A stretch of DNA of 59,478 nt from JAMBLL01 sp964460075 (GCA_964460075.1 CAYWPC010000015.1:1-59478), one strand, 5' to 3'. Positions 45,697 to 54,329 are shown, counted from the stretch's first letter. Numbers and translations: made by a program. The notes: generated by a model not told the origin, from the sequence alone.

Positions 45697-46179
45697 TCAG
45701 GACGCAGGAATGAGGCGTCGCCCTTCAGGGCCGATAGCTCGTCGGAGAATTCGCTGAATGACATCGGTGGCCAGGATCGGATCGTCGAGCATCTCGACGT
45801 GAATGAGATACCCGGCGAGAATGCCCGCAAGGGTGTCATCGATCGTGTCCCTGTGGACGAGAACAACAGCGTCTCGGGGTGCAAGCGCATTTGCGAGCGC
45901 CTCGAACACCTGCACAGCGTCGTCCGGCTCAAGATCGTTTTCGACAGGGAACGCGGAGAATGCCAAGCCTGCGGACTCGTAGGCGCTGGAATTCTGGTTG
46001 GAGCCGAGAAGGCTGAGCACAGAGTTGACACCGTGGTCCTGGAGCCACGCGATCTCCTCCTCGCGCCGCACGCGTCGATGCTGGAAGCCATAGCCGCCTA
46101 TCCGTTCAGATACGGCTAGGCGATCCTTGATGACCCAATGGAATCCTCGTGGCTCAAGTCCGGTGGTTTTCTTGCTCAT
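45697..46179 (-). CDS. Dual-specificity-phosphatase-like protein with destroyed catalytic loop
   Basis: 160 residues, ATG behind GGAGG. The pattern of cysteine-based phosphatases is clear: EEIAWLQDHGVNSVLSLLG, then FSAFPVENDLEPDDAVQVFEAL at the general-acid position, then VVLVHRDTIDDTLAGILAGYL where active enzymes have VLVHCxxGxxRTG. The nucleophile Cys is Arg110 and the phosphate-binding Arg is Thr116, so phosphatase chemistry should be lost. It lies between folP (26-base overlap) and folK (6-base gap), where mycobacteria encode dihydroneopterin aldolase folB; the folds are unrelated. It may be a binding or regulatory pseudo-enzyme. Confidence 0.82.
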   Translation of the reverse strand: MSKKTTGLEPRGFHWVIKDRLAVSERIGGYGFQHRRVRREEEIAWLQDHGVNSVLSLLGSNQNSSAYESAGLAFSAFPVENDLEPDDAVQVFEALANALAPRDAVVLVHRDTIDDTLAGILAGYLIHVEMLDDPILATDVIQRILRRAIGPEGRRLIPAS

Positions 46180-47032
46180 ATCCCTCCACGGGCACCATAG
46201 CGTTGGCTACCACGGCTACATCAACCGCAAGACGAACATTGTGGACGCGAAGTATCGAAGCACCCTGTGCAACGGCGAGCGCAACAGTGGCTGCGGTAGC
46301 GCCGTCGCGCTCTCGTGCGAGGGTCGCTCCCCGCACGGGCTCCAGAATCGATCCGAGAAACTTCTTGCGGCTCGCACCGATTACGACCGGGTATCCGAGT
46401 GAGCCGAACGTACTCACGTGCGTCATCAGTTCGATGTCGTGGCTAACGGTCTTGCCGAAGCCGATGCCCGGATCGAGAGCTATTGCTGAGGCATCGACTC
46501 CAGCAGCTACGGCAGCATTCGCCCGCTGAGAGAGGAACGCTGCGACGTCGCTCACGACGTCCGCGTACGTCGGATCTGTCTGCATCGATCGCGGCGTACC
46601 GAGCATGTGCATGAGAACGACGCCGACACCAGCCTCGGCACAAACAGCGGCCATGTCAGGATCACTGAATGCAGTCACATCGTTCACGATCGCCGCCCCT
46701 GCTTCGATACACGACGCAGCAACCTCGGCCTTGGATGTGTCGATCGACACGACTGCCCCTTCTGCGGCGAGCGCCTCCACGACTGGGAGTACCCGCGCAA
46801 TCTCCACGTCGGAGGGAACGGTCGAGGCGTCCGGCCTCGTCGACTCCCCGCCAACATCGAGGATGCGGGCACCATCTCGCACCATTTGCAACCCTGCCGA
46901 GATCGCGACTTCGGGGTCACGATGCTTCCCACCATCGGAGAACGAATCAGGTGTGGTGTTGATGATCCCCATCACGACAGGAATCTCGAACGACAGCCGG
47001 GTACCCCGGATCATCCAGGGAAGCCGTTGCAC
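46154..47032 (-). CDS. folP: Dihydropteroate synthase
   Basis: 292 residues from GTG 47032, 4 bases after the ftsH stop; an in-frame ATG at 47014 is possible. VMGIINTTPDSFSDGG is the pterin-site loop, ILDVGGESTRPDA loop 2, VNDVTAF and VVLMHMLGTPRSMQ the central strands, and DPGIGFGKTVSHDIEL and GASRKKFLGSI the pterin-binding Lys/Ser region. It joins hydroxymethyl-dihydropterin pyrophosphate with p-aminobenzoate and is the sulfonamide target. Unlike in mycobacteria, no folE lies between it and ftsH. Confidence 0.95.
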   Translation of the reverse strand: MQRLPWMIRGTRLSFEIPVVMGIINTTPDSFSDGGKHRDPEVAISAGLQMVRDGARILDVGGESTRPDASTVPSDVEIARVLPVVEALAAEGAVVSIDTSKAEVAASCIEAGAAIVNDVTAFSDPDMAAVCAEAGVGVVLMHMLGTPRSMQTDPTYADVVSDVAAFLSQRANAAVAAGVDASAIALDPGIGFGKTVSHDIELMTHVSTFGSLGYPVVIGASRKKFLGSILEPVRGATLARERDGATAATVALAVAQGASILRVHNVRLAVDVAVVANAMVPVEGYEQENHRT

Positions 47033-47036
47033 GTTG

Positions 47037-48947
47037 CTATGCGTTCCCGTCGGTACGCGCCGCGTAGCCGCCGGTGATCGATGCAACGCCGTCCGGAGCC
47101 TTCAGGCGAATTCGGCCATCCTCGGCGTGCTCCCATTTGGGGACGTCATGGAAGATCTCGATGACTTCCTTGGCCCCAACCGATTCCCGCTCCATAAGGG
47201 CCTCAGCAATGCGATGCAGGGCCGCCTCGTGGACGGTGAGAATCTCACGGGCCTCCTCGTGTGCCTGCATGATGAGGAAACGTATCTCGTCGTCGACGGC
47301 GGAGGCTACTTCGTTCGACAGATCCTGATTCTTTGCATAGTCGCGCCCGAGGAACACTTCGCCCTCCGGCCTGCCATATTGCAGCGGTCCGAGCTTGTCA
47401 CTCATGCCGTACTCCATCACCATCTTGCGGGCGATCGACGTCGCCTTCTCGATATCGTTCGATGCGCCGGTAGTGGGATCGATGAAGATCAACTCTTCAG
47501 CGGTACGGCCACCGAGCAACATCGCGAGTTGATCGATGAGCTCAGAGCGACGAACGTAATACTTGTCTTCGAGGGGGAGTGCCATCGTGTACCCACCTGC
47601 ACGGCCACGCGGAATGATCGTTACCTTGTGGATCGGGTCTGCATTCGGCAGGGCGTAGCCGACCAGGGCGTGTCCTCCTTCGTGATACGCCGTGATCTTC
47701 TTCTCGGCATCAGACATGACCCTCGACTTGCGCTCCGGCCCGGCAATGACACGCTCAATGGCCTCTTCGAGTGCCTTCATAGGAATCTCGTCATATTCGT
47801 TCCGAGCAGACAGCAGCGCAGCTTCGTTGATGAGGTTCGCCAGATCCGCACCGGTAAAGCCTGGTGTCTGGCGGGCGAGAACGCTGAGGTCGGCACCGCT
47901 GGCAATTGGTTTGCCCTTTGCGTGCACCTCGAGGATCTGCTCACGCCCCTTGAGGTCCGGCCGATCCACCACGACCTGTCGGTCGAAGCGTCCTGGACGA
48001 AGCAGTGCAGGATCGAGAATGTCTGGACGGTTCGTCGACGCGATGACGATCACGCCTGACTTGACATCGAAACCGTCGAGTTCGACGAGCAACTGGTTCA
48101 GTGTCTGCTCGCGCTCGTCGTGACCCCCGCCTAGACCGGCGCCACGGTGCCTGCCGACAGCGTCAATCTCGTCGATGAACACGATCGATGGGGCGTTCTG
48201 CTTCGCCTGGTCGAAGAGATCGCGTACGCGAGACGCCCCAACGCCTACGAACATCTCGACAAAGTCGGAGCCTGAGATCGAGTAGAACGGAACACCTGCC
48301 TCCCCCGCCACGGCACGGGCGAGGAGTGTCTTGCCCGTGCCAGGGGGACCGTAGAGGAGCACACCTTTGGGGATCTTTGCGCCCATCGCACGGAACTTCT
48401 GGGGCTCAGCGAGAAAGTCCTTTATCTCCTCAAGCTCCTCGACTGCCTCAGCAACGCCTGCAACGTCGGAGAACTGCACCTTCGGGGAGTCCTTCGTCAC
48501 CTGTTTGGCCTTGGACTTCCCGAACTGCATGACGCGGTTACCTCCACCCTGCATCTGCATGATGATGAAGATGAAGAGGCCGAAGATGAGGAGATAGGGA
48601 AGGATTGAGGTCAGGAACCATTCAAAGAGGGTCGGGTTCTCAGCATCGACCCGAAACGCGACGCCGGCCTCCTGGAGTTGCGTGGTGATCTCTGGGGAGT
48701 ACTCAGCTGGGTAACGAACGAGGAAATCGACCGAGTCGCCACCGGAATCGAGAGTTCCAGACAATTCGTTCGAGCGATCCTTGAGCAGGATCTCACCGTC
48801 GACATCGCCCGATTCGAGACTCTTCGAGAACTCGTTGAGCGTCAACTCTTTTGGCTGTGTCGCCTGACTGAACATGACCTGGAACGCCATCACCACAACA
48901 AAGATGACGACGAGATATACGAGAATGGTTCTCGCAGTGCGGTTCAC
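47037..48947 (-). CDS. ftsH: ATP-dependent zinc metalloprotease FtsH
   Basis: 636 residues. GTG start behind GAGGAG. Two membrane helices (about 7-25 and 109-130) flank a small extracytoplasmic domain. The AAA module has Walker A GPPGTGKT, Walker B IVFIDEID and SRH TNRPDILDPALLRPGRFDR, with the pore loop FVEMFVGVGASR. The zinc motif is HEGGH (in ITAYHEGGHALVG). It degrades misfolded membrane proteins and regulators. The C-terminal tail of about 30 residues is short. Confidence 0.97.
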   Translation of the reverse strand: MNRTARTILVYLVVIFVVVMAFQVMFSQATQPKELTLNEFSKSLESGDVDGEILLKDRSNELSGTLDSGGDSVDFLVRYPAEYSPEITTQLQEAGVAFRVDAENPTLFEWFLTSILPYLLIFGLFIFIIMQMQGGGNRVMQFGKSKAKQVTKDSPKVQFSDVAGVAEAVEELEEIKDFLAEPQKFRAMGAKIPKGVLLYGPPGTGKTLLARAVAGEAGVPFYSISGSDFVEMFVGVGASRVRDLFDQAKQNAPSIVFIDEIDAVGRHRGAGLGGGHDEREQTLNQLLVELDGFDVKSGVIVIASTNRPDILDPALLRPGRFDRQVVVDRPDLKGREQILEVHAKGKPIASGADLSVLARQTPGFTGADLANLINEAALLSARNEYDEIPMKALEEAIERVIAGPERKSRVMSDAEKKITAYHEGGHALVGYALPNADPIHKVTIIPRGRAGGYTMALPLEDKYYVRRSELIDQLAMLLGGRTAEELIFIDPTTGASNDIEKATSIARKMVMEYGMSDKLGPLQYGRPEGEVFLGRDYAKNQDLSNEVASAVDDEIRFLIMQAHEEAREILTVHEAALHRIAEALMERESVGAKEVIEIFHDVPKWEHAEDGRIRLKAPDGVASITGGYAARTDGNA

Positions 48948-49044
48948 GGTGCTCCTCTAGTGCTATCAGGGACCTGGGCACCACGTCCAGGTCCGGTTCG
49001 TACATGGTACGCCGTACATAGGTCAATTTCGCCGCTGATTGTCG

Positions 49045-49569
49045 TCAATCGACGCCTTCGACCTCTGCAACGTATGGCAGGTTCCTGTACTTCCCCTCAA
49101 GATCGAGGCCGTATCCGACCACGAACTTCGGTGGAATGTGGAACCCCTCGTATTTCACGTCGAGTGGCGGCCGATCAACGCCATCCTTGATCAAGAGGGC
49201 TGCAAGCGACAGGCTCAGAGGCCGACGTGCCATCAGATTCCTGAGCAGGTAGTTCAGTGTCAAGCCTGTGTCGACGATGTCCTCAACAATGAGGACGTGA
49301 CACCCTGATATCTCCTGATCCAGGTCCTTGAGGATACGGACGACACCGGAGCTCTTCGTCGCAGACCCATAGGACGAGACCGCCATGAAGTCGAACTCGA
49401 CCGGCAGATCGATGTGGCGTGCAAGATCCGCCATCACAACGAACGCGCCCTTGAGGATGCCGATGAGGAGCAGGTCTTTGCCCTTGTAGTCCCTGGTTAT
49501 CGCTGCACCCATCTCGGCAAGCTTCTCATCGATCTCCTCAGCAGAGATCAATACCTTTCCAATCTTCAC
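49045..49569 (-). CDS. hpt: Hypoxanthine(-guanine) phosphoribosyltransferase
   Basis: 174 residues from GTG 49569 behind GGGAAGG, overlapping the tilS stop as GTGA; the open frame to 50088 is tilS shadow. LLLIGILKGAFVVMADLARHI is the N-terminal strand with the catalytic loop, VLIVEDIVDTGLTLNYLL is the PRPP motif, and KFVVGYGLDLEGKYRNLPYVAEV is the purine-binding C-terminus. It salvages hypoxanthine and guanine with PRPP, complementing the nucleoside importer in this window. tilS-hpt-ftsH is a classic bacterial gene order. Confidence 0.96.
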   Translation of the reverse strand: MKIGKVLISAEEIDEKLAEMGAAITRDYKGKDLLLIGILKGAFVVMADLARHIDLPVEFDFMAVSSYGSATKSSGVVRILKDLDQEISGCHVLIVEDIVDTGLTLNYLLRNLMARRPLSLSLAALLIKDGVDRPPLDVKYEGFHIPPKFVVGYGLDLEGKYRNLPYVAEVEGVD

Positions 49570-50864
49570 GAATGGCCTTCCCTTTCGATGATCGTGACCG
49601 TATCGCCCCTGTGAGGCTTCGCCCATGCGGCCGTTCGCACGCCGTGAACAGCCGCAATCTTGCCACCAACGGTGATCACAAGACAACACGAGCGGCGTGC
49701 GGGTGCAACGCCGTGGCTGCGCAACAGCTCGCGAATCGGTGTCGACCCCTTGCCGATGTCGAGACGATCCCCATCGGACGGACCACGGGCGAGAAGCGAC
49801 CCAGTGTCCTGCCCGGTTGCGATCACGCTGAACCGGCCAGCGGTCTCCACAGCGGTCGGGTAGGTCGCTGTTGACACACGGTACCGGTTGCCGCTCCAAA
49901 CGAACGCCGTCGCGTCTCCAATCTCGACCGAGGCATCGCACCCGATGGACCGCGGCGCTCCCAGCACCACGAATGGCTGTTCCCTCCGAACCTCGACCGA
50001 CCCTGACACAGACGCTGTCGCACCGGTTTGCGCCACCGCTAACACCGTCGCAACGTCGCTCATGGATCCTGGATACGGGCTGACGCACCGCCGAAGAGCA
50101 GAGCGAATCGCTCGTGTTGCGACCGGTCCTGGAGAGGTGAGAAGCGGTGGCACCGCAATGGCGATCCCACCTCGGCTCTCGACGATCGGAATCGACGCCG
50201 TGAGCGATGTGATCAACTCATCATCCTGCCGTAGGAGTTCGCCTGTTCGGATGAGGTTTCCGACGATCCCTGGTGCGTATTCCTCGTCAATCAGCGGTAG
50301 CAAGTGGTGACGGATGCGCGATCGAAGGAACCGGCTATCAGCGTTCGCCGGGTCGTCCGCATACGCAAGCCCGAGTTCGTCCGCAGCAGCACGCAACTCA
50401 TCCTTCCTGAAGACGAGGAATGGTCTCCTCCACGGTCCCCGTGCGCCTGGAATCCCTGCGATGCCCCCAGCGCCTGACCCACGAAACAGGCGCATGAGAA
50501 CGGTCTCGGCCTGATCGTCTGCCGTGTGACCGGTCAACACCAGTTCGGCTGCGTCAAGGTTGTCCGTGATAGCGCTGTAACGCACCTCGCGTGATCGCGC
50601 TTCGAGGTCTGGCCCGTCCACCACAGCACCCGCGAGAATCGTCAGGTCTACGCCGCATTGAAGGGCAACCTTCCTCGCAGCCTCCTCAAGGTCCCGCGAT
50701 CCGGCAAGGCCGTGGAAGACGAAGACGGCACGCACACCACCAACACACGGTGCGTCGAGCGCGGCGTGGAGCACCATTGCAGAATCGGCGCCGCCGCCGA
50801 GCGCCACGACGCACGGCCGGTCACCAACGACAGCCTCGATGGCTGCTGTGAACGGTGTGCTCAT
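49566..50864 (-). CDS. tilS: tRNA(Ile)-lysidine synthase
   Basis: 432 residues. The PP-loop is VALGGGADSAMVL, in which the first Ser of the usual SGGxDS is Gly. FVFHGLAG, LTGHTADDQAETVLMRLFRGSGAGGIAGIPGARG and ADDPANADSRFLRSRIRHHLLPLI are diagnostic. The C-terminal half is divergent. The enzyme converts the wobble C34 of tRNA-Ile(CAU) to lysidine, so that it reads AUA. It overlaps the metalloprotease gene upstream (4 bases) and hpt downstream (4 bases). Confidence 0.93.
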   Translation of the reverse strand: MSTPFTAAIEAVVGDRPCVVALGGGADSAMVLHAALDAPCVGGVRAVFVFHGLAGSRDLEEAARKVALQCGVDLTILAGAVVDGPDLEARSREVRYSAITDNLDAAELVLTGHTADDQAETVLMRLFRGSGAGGIAGIPGARGPWRRPFLVFRKDELRAAADELGLAYADDPANADSRFLRSRIRHHLLPLIDEEYAPGIVGNLIRTGELLRQDDELITSLTASIPIVESRGGIAIAVPPLLTSPGPVATRAIRSALRRCVSPYPGSMSDVATVLAVAQTGATASVSGSVEVRREQPFVVLGAPRSIGCDASVEIGDATAFVWSGNRYRVSTATYPTAVETAGRFSVIATGQDTGSLLARGPSDGDRLDIGKGSTPIRELLRSHGVAPARRSCCLVITVGGKIAAVHGVRTAAWAKPHRGDTVTIIEREGHS

Positions 50865-51895
50865 CCGTGCATCCGGTCGAGCCAGGCATCGGGATCACTG
50901 ATCTCAGCGAGGGTCGGCAACGCCTCAGGTGACTCCCATGCCATCGAGAGCGCCCCCCATGTGGCTCGATGTTCGACCCTGTTGATGAACTTCGCCCCCA
51001 TGTCGTACTGCTTGAGTTTCATCTCGATGCCGACGAGCTTCATCAGGGCGGATGTCTTGGGATCCCTCCTGCGTGCCTTCAACACGTTTGACATCCGAGC
51101 AACGTCGACGATCTCGCGTCCGCCTATGCGGTCCATCACAACGTGGCCGTGGCCTTCGAGGAGCGACATCAGCGCCTGAACATCGTTGAGCACCGTCCTT
51201 TGGTCCGGTGACGCGAAGAGGCCCAACAATCCCGCATCACCAAGCAGATCGTCGCCTGTCCGCTCGGCGTTCGTGATTTGGGCTGCGATGCGCGCTATAC
51301 GGCCACGTTCGGGCTTCGAGGAATCGATCAGTCGGGAGACAAGCGAAAGGAAATAGTCGCGTAACCACGGGACGCCCATGAACTGAGCACGATGCGCGCA
51401 TTCGTGCAGCGCAACCCAGAACCGGAAGTGGGATGGCCGAAACTCGTGTGTGCGCTCCATCGAGAGCACGTTTGCGCCAACGAAGAGAACGGTATCTCCA
51501 TGATCACCGTCACCGGTTGGGAGAACGAGCTCATATTGGCCGAGGACCCGCTTCGACATGAACCCGAGAACAGCTCCGAGCTCTGCCCCCATGACCTTTG
51601 CCGCCACGGATCGGGAGGACCCTGTCGATCCCGATGAGCTGTCCACCAGAGGCGCAAGCATCACAGAGAACGAGGCGATGTTCGTTCTGACCCATTCGTC
51701 TCTGCTGATCACCCCAACAACCGGGGAGCCAGGGAGCGCGAGCTCGGTCTCGTTGGCCACGAGCTCGCTTGCACGAGCGACATATCCGTCAGCCGCGAGA
51801 GCGAACTTGCGCTCGTGGTACGTTCCTGCGAGTGGATACTCGCCGGAGAATCGGCGGGCCACGGAAGTCGCTGCGTCCCAGTCGATGTTGCTCAT
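50861..51895 (-). CDS. Zinc-dependent metalloprotease of the DUF2342 family
   Basis: 344 residues from the ATG at 51895. HECAH (164-168, in FWVALHECAHRAQF) is an HExxH zinc site. The surrounding helical sequence, FMGVPWLRDYFLSL and the C-terminal segment VEHRATWGALSMAWESPEALPTLAEISDPDAWL match the actinobacterial family often labelled coenzyme F420 biosynthesis-associated. Its homologue Rv3626c sits next to tilS (Rv3625c) in M. tuberculosis. The substrate is unknown, and the link to F420 is by annotation only. No signal peptide. Confidence 0.87.
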   Translation of the reverse strand: MSNIDWDAATSVARRFSGEYPLAGTYHERKFALAADGYVARASELVANETELALPGSPVVGVISRDEWVRTNIASFSVMLAPLVDSSSGSTGSSRSVAAKVMGAELGAVLGFMSKRVLGQYELVLPTGDGDHGDTVLFVGANVLSMERTHEFRPSHFRFWVALHECAHRAQFMGVPWLRDYFLSLVSRLIDSSKPERGRIARIAAQITNAERTGDDLLGDAGLLGLFASPDQRTVLNDVQALMSLLEGHGHVVMDRIGGREIVDVARMSNVLKARRRDPKTSALMKLVGIEMKLKQYDMGAKFINRVEHRATWGALSMAWESPEALPTLAEISDPDAWLDRMHG

Positions 51896-51976
51896 GACGA
51901 GGAGGGTACGACGGAACACGGTGCCAGGCGCGCGGATGTGTCACATTTCGAGGGAGAGGTGTGCCATTCGGCGTTC

Positions 51977-52294
51977 TCAGCCAACGACTCTGTATCGCTG
52001 CCTCACACGACGGTTGTACCCGAAGACGAGGCCGACAATCAGCAGGCCAGCGAGAAGGAGAATGGCCGGGTAGATGAACCGCACGGTCCACGGTTGCTCG
52101 AATCCCTCAGCATCGGGCGGCGGGGCTGGGATTGCAGGGCTCTGGCTCCCGCCGACCTCGGCTGGAGCGACTGTCGTTGCGGTAGTTTCGCCCTCAGACG
52201 AATTCTGGGCTGCGAACGAAGGGGCAGCAATGGCGAGAGTGAGCATCGACACGATGGCAAATATGACGATTCGTTCCCTGCGCTGCATAGACAC
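51977..52294 (-). CDS. Small exported single-pass membrane protein
   Basis: 105 residues. A signal peptide (RRERIVIFAIVSMLTLAIAAPSFAAQ) precedes an acidic, Thr/Pro-rich stretch of about 45 residues and one membrane helix (YPAILLLAGLLIVGLVFGYNRRVRQR). The extracytoplasmic loop should be exposed. GTG 52294 and ATG 52288 are alternative starts. TATTGT 6 bases before the ATG suggests a leaderless transcript. No family recognised. It lies 81 bases upstream of the metalloprotease on the same strand. Confidence 0.7.
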   Translation of the reverse strand: MSMQRRERIVIFAIVSMLTLAIAAPSFAAQNSSEGETTATTVAPAEVGGSQSPAIPAPPPDAEGFEQPWTVRFIYPAILLLAGLLIVGLVFGYNRRVRQRYRVVG

Positions 52295-52393
52295 ACAATA
52301 GGCTGCAAACGATCTTCCGCCGAGGTTTCCTCGAACGCGAGAAGGAGCGCCGGCATCGCCGACGCTCCTACGGGTTCGATCAGCAGACAGCGA

Positions 52394-52591
52394 CTAGGCG
52401 TCCGCCTTCACGATACGTCCACGGAGACGTGGATACTTGGTTGGCGCGTGCGTGTAACACCATTCGCGCCGGTTGTACTGGCTCAGGCGTGTGTCACAGC
52501 CCTTGGCTTCACACGTACGCGACGTCGAGTAGGTCTTGGGCGGGCGTGTTGCCCCGGTAAACTTACGACCCCTCAGGGCGGTTTCTTGCAT
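52394..52591 (-). CDS. Small basic protein with Cys/His zinc-binding motif
   Basis: 65 residues, ATG with AGGAG 6 bases upstream, which supports a real gene despite its size. CEAKGCDTRLSQYNRREWCYTH gives Cys-x4-Cys-x12-Cys-x2-His, a likely zinc site, flanked by basic segments. It follows the anti-sigma gene by 31 bases and may belong to the same transcript. The function is unknown; RNA or ribosome binding would fit the composition. Confidence 0.75.
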   Translation of the reverse strand: MQETALRGRKFTGATRPPKTYSTSRTCEAKGCDTRLSQYNRREWCYTHAPTKYPRLRGRIVKADA

Positions 52592-52622
52592 GCTGATCTC
52601 CTGGGTTTCACGGACCCGGACG

Positions 52623-52871
52623 TCAGCAGTCAGGGTCCTCTCGATTGCGTTCTTGTTGTATCAACGCTCGAAGTGAGTCGAAAAGTTCCGCAGGCGGTTC
52701 ACTTTTTCCGCTCGATGCGATCTTTTCCTTGAGTTGCGTCTCGAACGCAAAGGCGTCCGTGCAGTGTCCGCAACGTTTCAGGTGCCATTTTATGCGCGCC
52801 TTTCGTGAGACCGTCAACTCATCGTCGAGGTACTGATAGACGTATTCGACCGCTTCTTCGCAACCGCTCAT
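52623..52871 (-). CDS. Zinc-binding anti-sigma factor (RsrA-like)
   Basis: 82 residues. HLKRCGHC is the H-x3-C-x2-C core of ZAS-domain anti-sigma factors, and an additional Cys near the start (SGCEEAVEYVYQYLDDEL) matches the RsrA arrangement. In Streptomyces RsrA, thiol oxidation releases zinc and frees SigR. It overlaps its sigma gene by 4 bases, as expected for a cognate pair. Confidence 0.9.
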   Translation of the reverse strand: MSGCEEAVEYVYQYLDDELTVSRKARIKWHLKRCGHCTDAFAFETQLKEKIASSGKSEPPAELFDSLRALIQQERNREDPDC

Positions 52872-53431
52872 GACGTTGGCTCCACTAGTCCGCGCTCAAC
52901 TGCCAGGTTCCATAACTTCCTTTGGAGTGATTTTCTTCCCCTGTGGAGCCGTGACATCACGGTTCCGATCGGAACATCGAGTATTTCGGCGATCTCCCTG
53001 TACGAAAAACCTTCAACATCCGCGTAGAGAACGGGCAGACGGAAGTTCTCGGATAGCGATTCGATCGCAGCGATGATGTCGTCGTCGACGAACATGTCAA
53101 GCGCCTGGGATTCGGCCGACTCGGTGGCTCCGGAAGGTTCCCCGAGGCGTTTGAAGAGGTACAGATCCTGAAGCTCACCCAGTTCGACCTCACTGGGCCT
53201 GCGTTGCGCCTTCCTGTACTTGTTGATGTATGTGTTCGTGAGAATCCGGTAGAGCCACGCCTTGAGGTTCGTCCCCGTCTCGAAGGAGCCGTACGCCCTA
53301 TACGCCTTGAGGAAGGTTTCTTGCACAACATCTTCGGCGTCAGCCGGATTACGAGTCATCCGCATGGCGGCGGAATACAGCTGCGCTGCATATTGCATCG
53401 CGTCGACTTCGAAGTTCGCCTGGTCCGCCAT
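52868..53431 (-). CDS. ECF sigma factor, SigR/SigH-like
   Basis: 187 residues from ATG 53431 (MADQANFEVDAMQ); the longer frame to 53527 adds a non-conserved tail. Region 2 contains RNPADAEDVVQETFLKAYRAY and the SigR-type GTNLKAWLYRILTNTYINKYRKAQR. Region 4 is GFSYREIAEILDVPIGTVMSRLHRGRKSLQRKLW. This group directs the thiol-oxidative stress response (targets with GGAAT/GTT boxes). I did not find a convincing copy of that box in front of its own gene. The cognate anti-sigma gene follows with a 4-base overlap. Confidence 0.93.
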   Translation of the reverse strand: MADQANFEVDAMQYAAQLYSAAMRMTRNPADAEDVVQETFLKAYRAYGSFETGTNLKAWLYRILTNTYINKYRKAQRRPSEVELGELQDLYLFKRLGEPSGATESAESQALDMFVDDDIIAAIESLSENFRLPVLYADVEGFSYREIAEILDVPIGTVMSRLHRGRKSLQRKLWNLAVERGLVEPTS

Positions 53432-53539
53432 GGTGTGCAGGGTAGCGGTGGCGAGCAGCTGAGTCGTGGCCTCCCGCGATCTATGCGGGCCGTGGCTCAC
53501 CGCACCCTGCTGAGGCACCGATTGCATGGGGACATGCTG

Positions 53540-54253
53540 CTACGTCCCTGCGATATCGATCGCCTCGGGGAGCGAGAAGCGACGTTCGTACAAAGCCCGC
53601 CCAACGACGACTGCGCGGCAATCGCGCCTACGCAGCATGGCAATATCGTCAAGAGATCCAACACCTCCGCTTGCGATGAGGTCAAGCTCCGGCGCCATCG
53701 CCTGCACTTCCTCGAGAAGGTCGATGTTCGTACCGCACATTGCCCCGTCACCCTCGATACCCGTCACGAGCGCGACCTCGACGCCGGCCTCGACCACCCG
53801 CTGCACCACTACATCGAGGGCAACACCGCGGTCCTCCCACCCTGAACCGAGCGCACGTCCCGAGCGCACATCGATCGCAGCGACGACTCTCTGGCGCTCG
53901 ACGGCCGCAACAATGTCAGACAACACGCGCCCGGAGTGAACGGCTGCCGATCCGACCACGACACGCTGCGCTCCCGCCTCAATCGCCGCCAGTGCCGATT
54001 CGGCGGTCCTGATGCCTCCACCAATCTGGAACACAACACCCCCAGCACCGAGCGAACGCCATAGACGTCGGTCAGAGACACCCGTTCGAGCACCAGAGAG
54101 GTCGACCACGTGTACGAGCGACGCACCGTCGTCGATCCACTGCAATGCGATGCCTACAGGGTCGGCGGCATAGGTCGTCACGGCGTCGTAGTCGCCGTGA
54201 AGAAGCCTGACCACACCCCCGTCGAGAACATCAACAGCTGGGATCACTTGCAC
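53540..54253 (-). CDS. hisA: HisA (ProFAR isomerase), possibly PriA-like
   Basis: About 237 residues. A GGAGG embedded after ATG 54265 sits 5 bases before an in-frame GTG at 54253 (VQVIPAVDVLDGG), so the GTG is the likelier start. The phosphate-binding and catalytic segments of the (beta/alpha)8 barrel are present: first Asp in PAVDV, GGGIRT, the second catalytic Asp in AAIDVRSG, and SGGVGSLDDI. It isomerises ProFAR to PRFAR. In actinobacteria this gene often encodes PriA, which also serves as TrpF; whether that applies depends on a trpF elsewhere. It is transcribed away from the other his genes. Confidence 0.93.
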   Translation of the reverse strand: MQVIPAVDVLDGGVVRLLHGDYDAVTTYAADPVGIALQWIDDGASLVHVVDLSGARTGVSDRRLWRSLGAGGVVFQIGGGIRTAESALAAIEAGAQRVVVGSAAVHSGRVLSDIVAAVERQRVVAAIDVRSGRALGSGWEDRGVALDVVVQRVVEAGVEVALVTGIEGDGAMCGTNIDLLEEVQAMAPELDLIASGGVGSLDDIAMLRRRDCRAVVVGRALYERRFSLPEAIDIAGT

Positions 54254-54289
54254 GTCTTCCTCCATTCGTGTCGCGCTAGCTACTTTACT

Positions 54290-54307
54290 GTGCTAACATA
54301 CTAGCAC
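54290..54307. promoter_or_regulatory. TrpR-family operator in the his divergon
   Basis: GTGCTAACATACTAGCAC: half-sites GTGCTA/TAGCAC with a 6-base centre. It agrees with the E. coli trp operator GTACTAGTTAACTAGTAC at 12 of 18 positions with identical length, including the CTA/TAG cores. It lies between TTTACT (54284-54289) and the -10 TATAAC, so binding would block the trpR-like-his promoter. Confidence 0.65.
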
Positions 54308-54309
54308 GC

Positions 54310-54315
54310 TATAAC
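54310..54315 (+). promoter_or_regulatory. -10 box of the his operon
   Basis: TATAAC, 15 bases before the ATG of the TrpR-like gene, followed by the ribosome site GAGGGAAGAGG. Upstream TTTACT/TTACTG is 19-20 bases away, a long spacer occupied by the palindrome. Confidence 0.6.
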
Positions 54316-54329
54316 ACGAGGGAAGAGGC

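Noticed and set aside
49570..50088. 173-residue N-terminal extension of Hpt
   Set aside because: It is an antiparallel-composition shadow within tilS; the GTG at 49569 has a ribosome site and gives the usual Hpt length.
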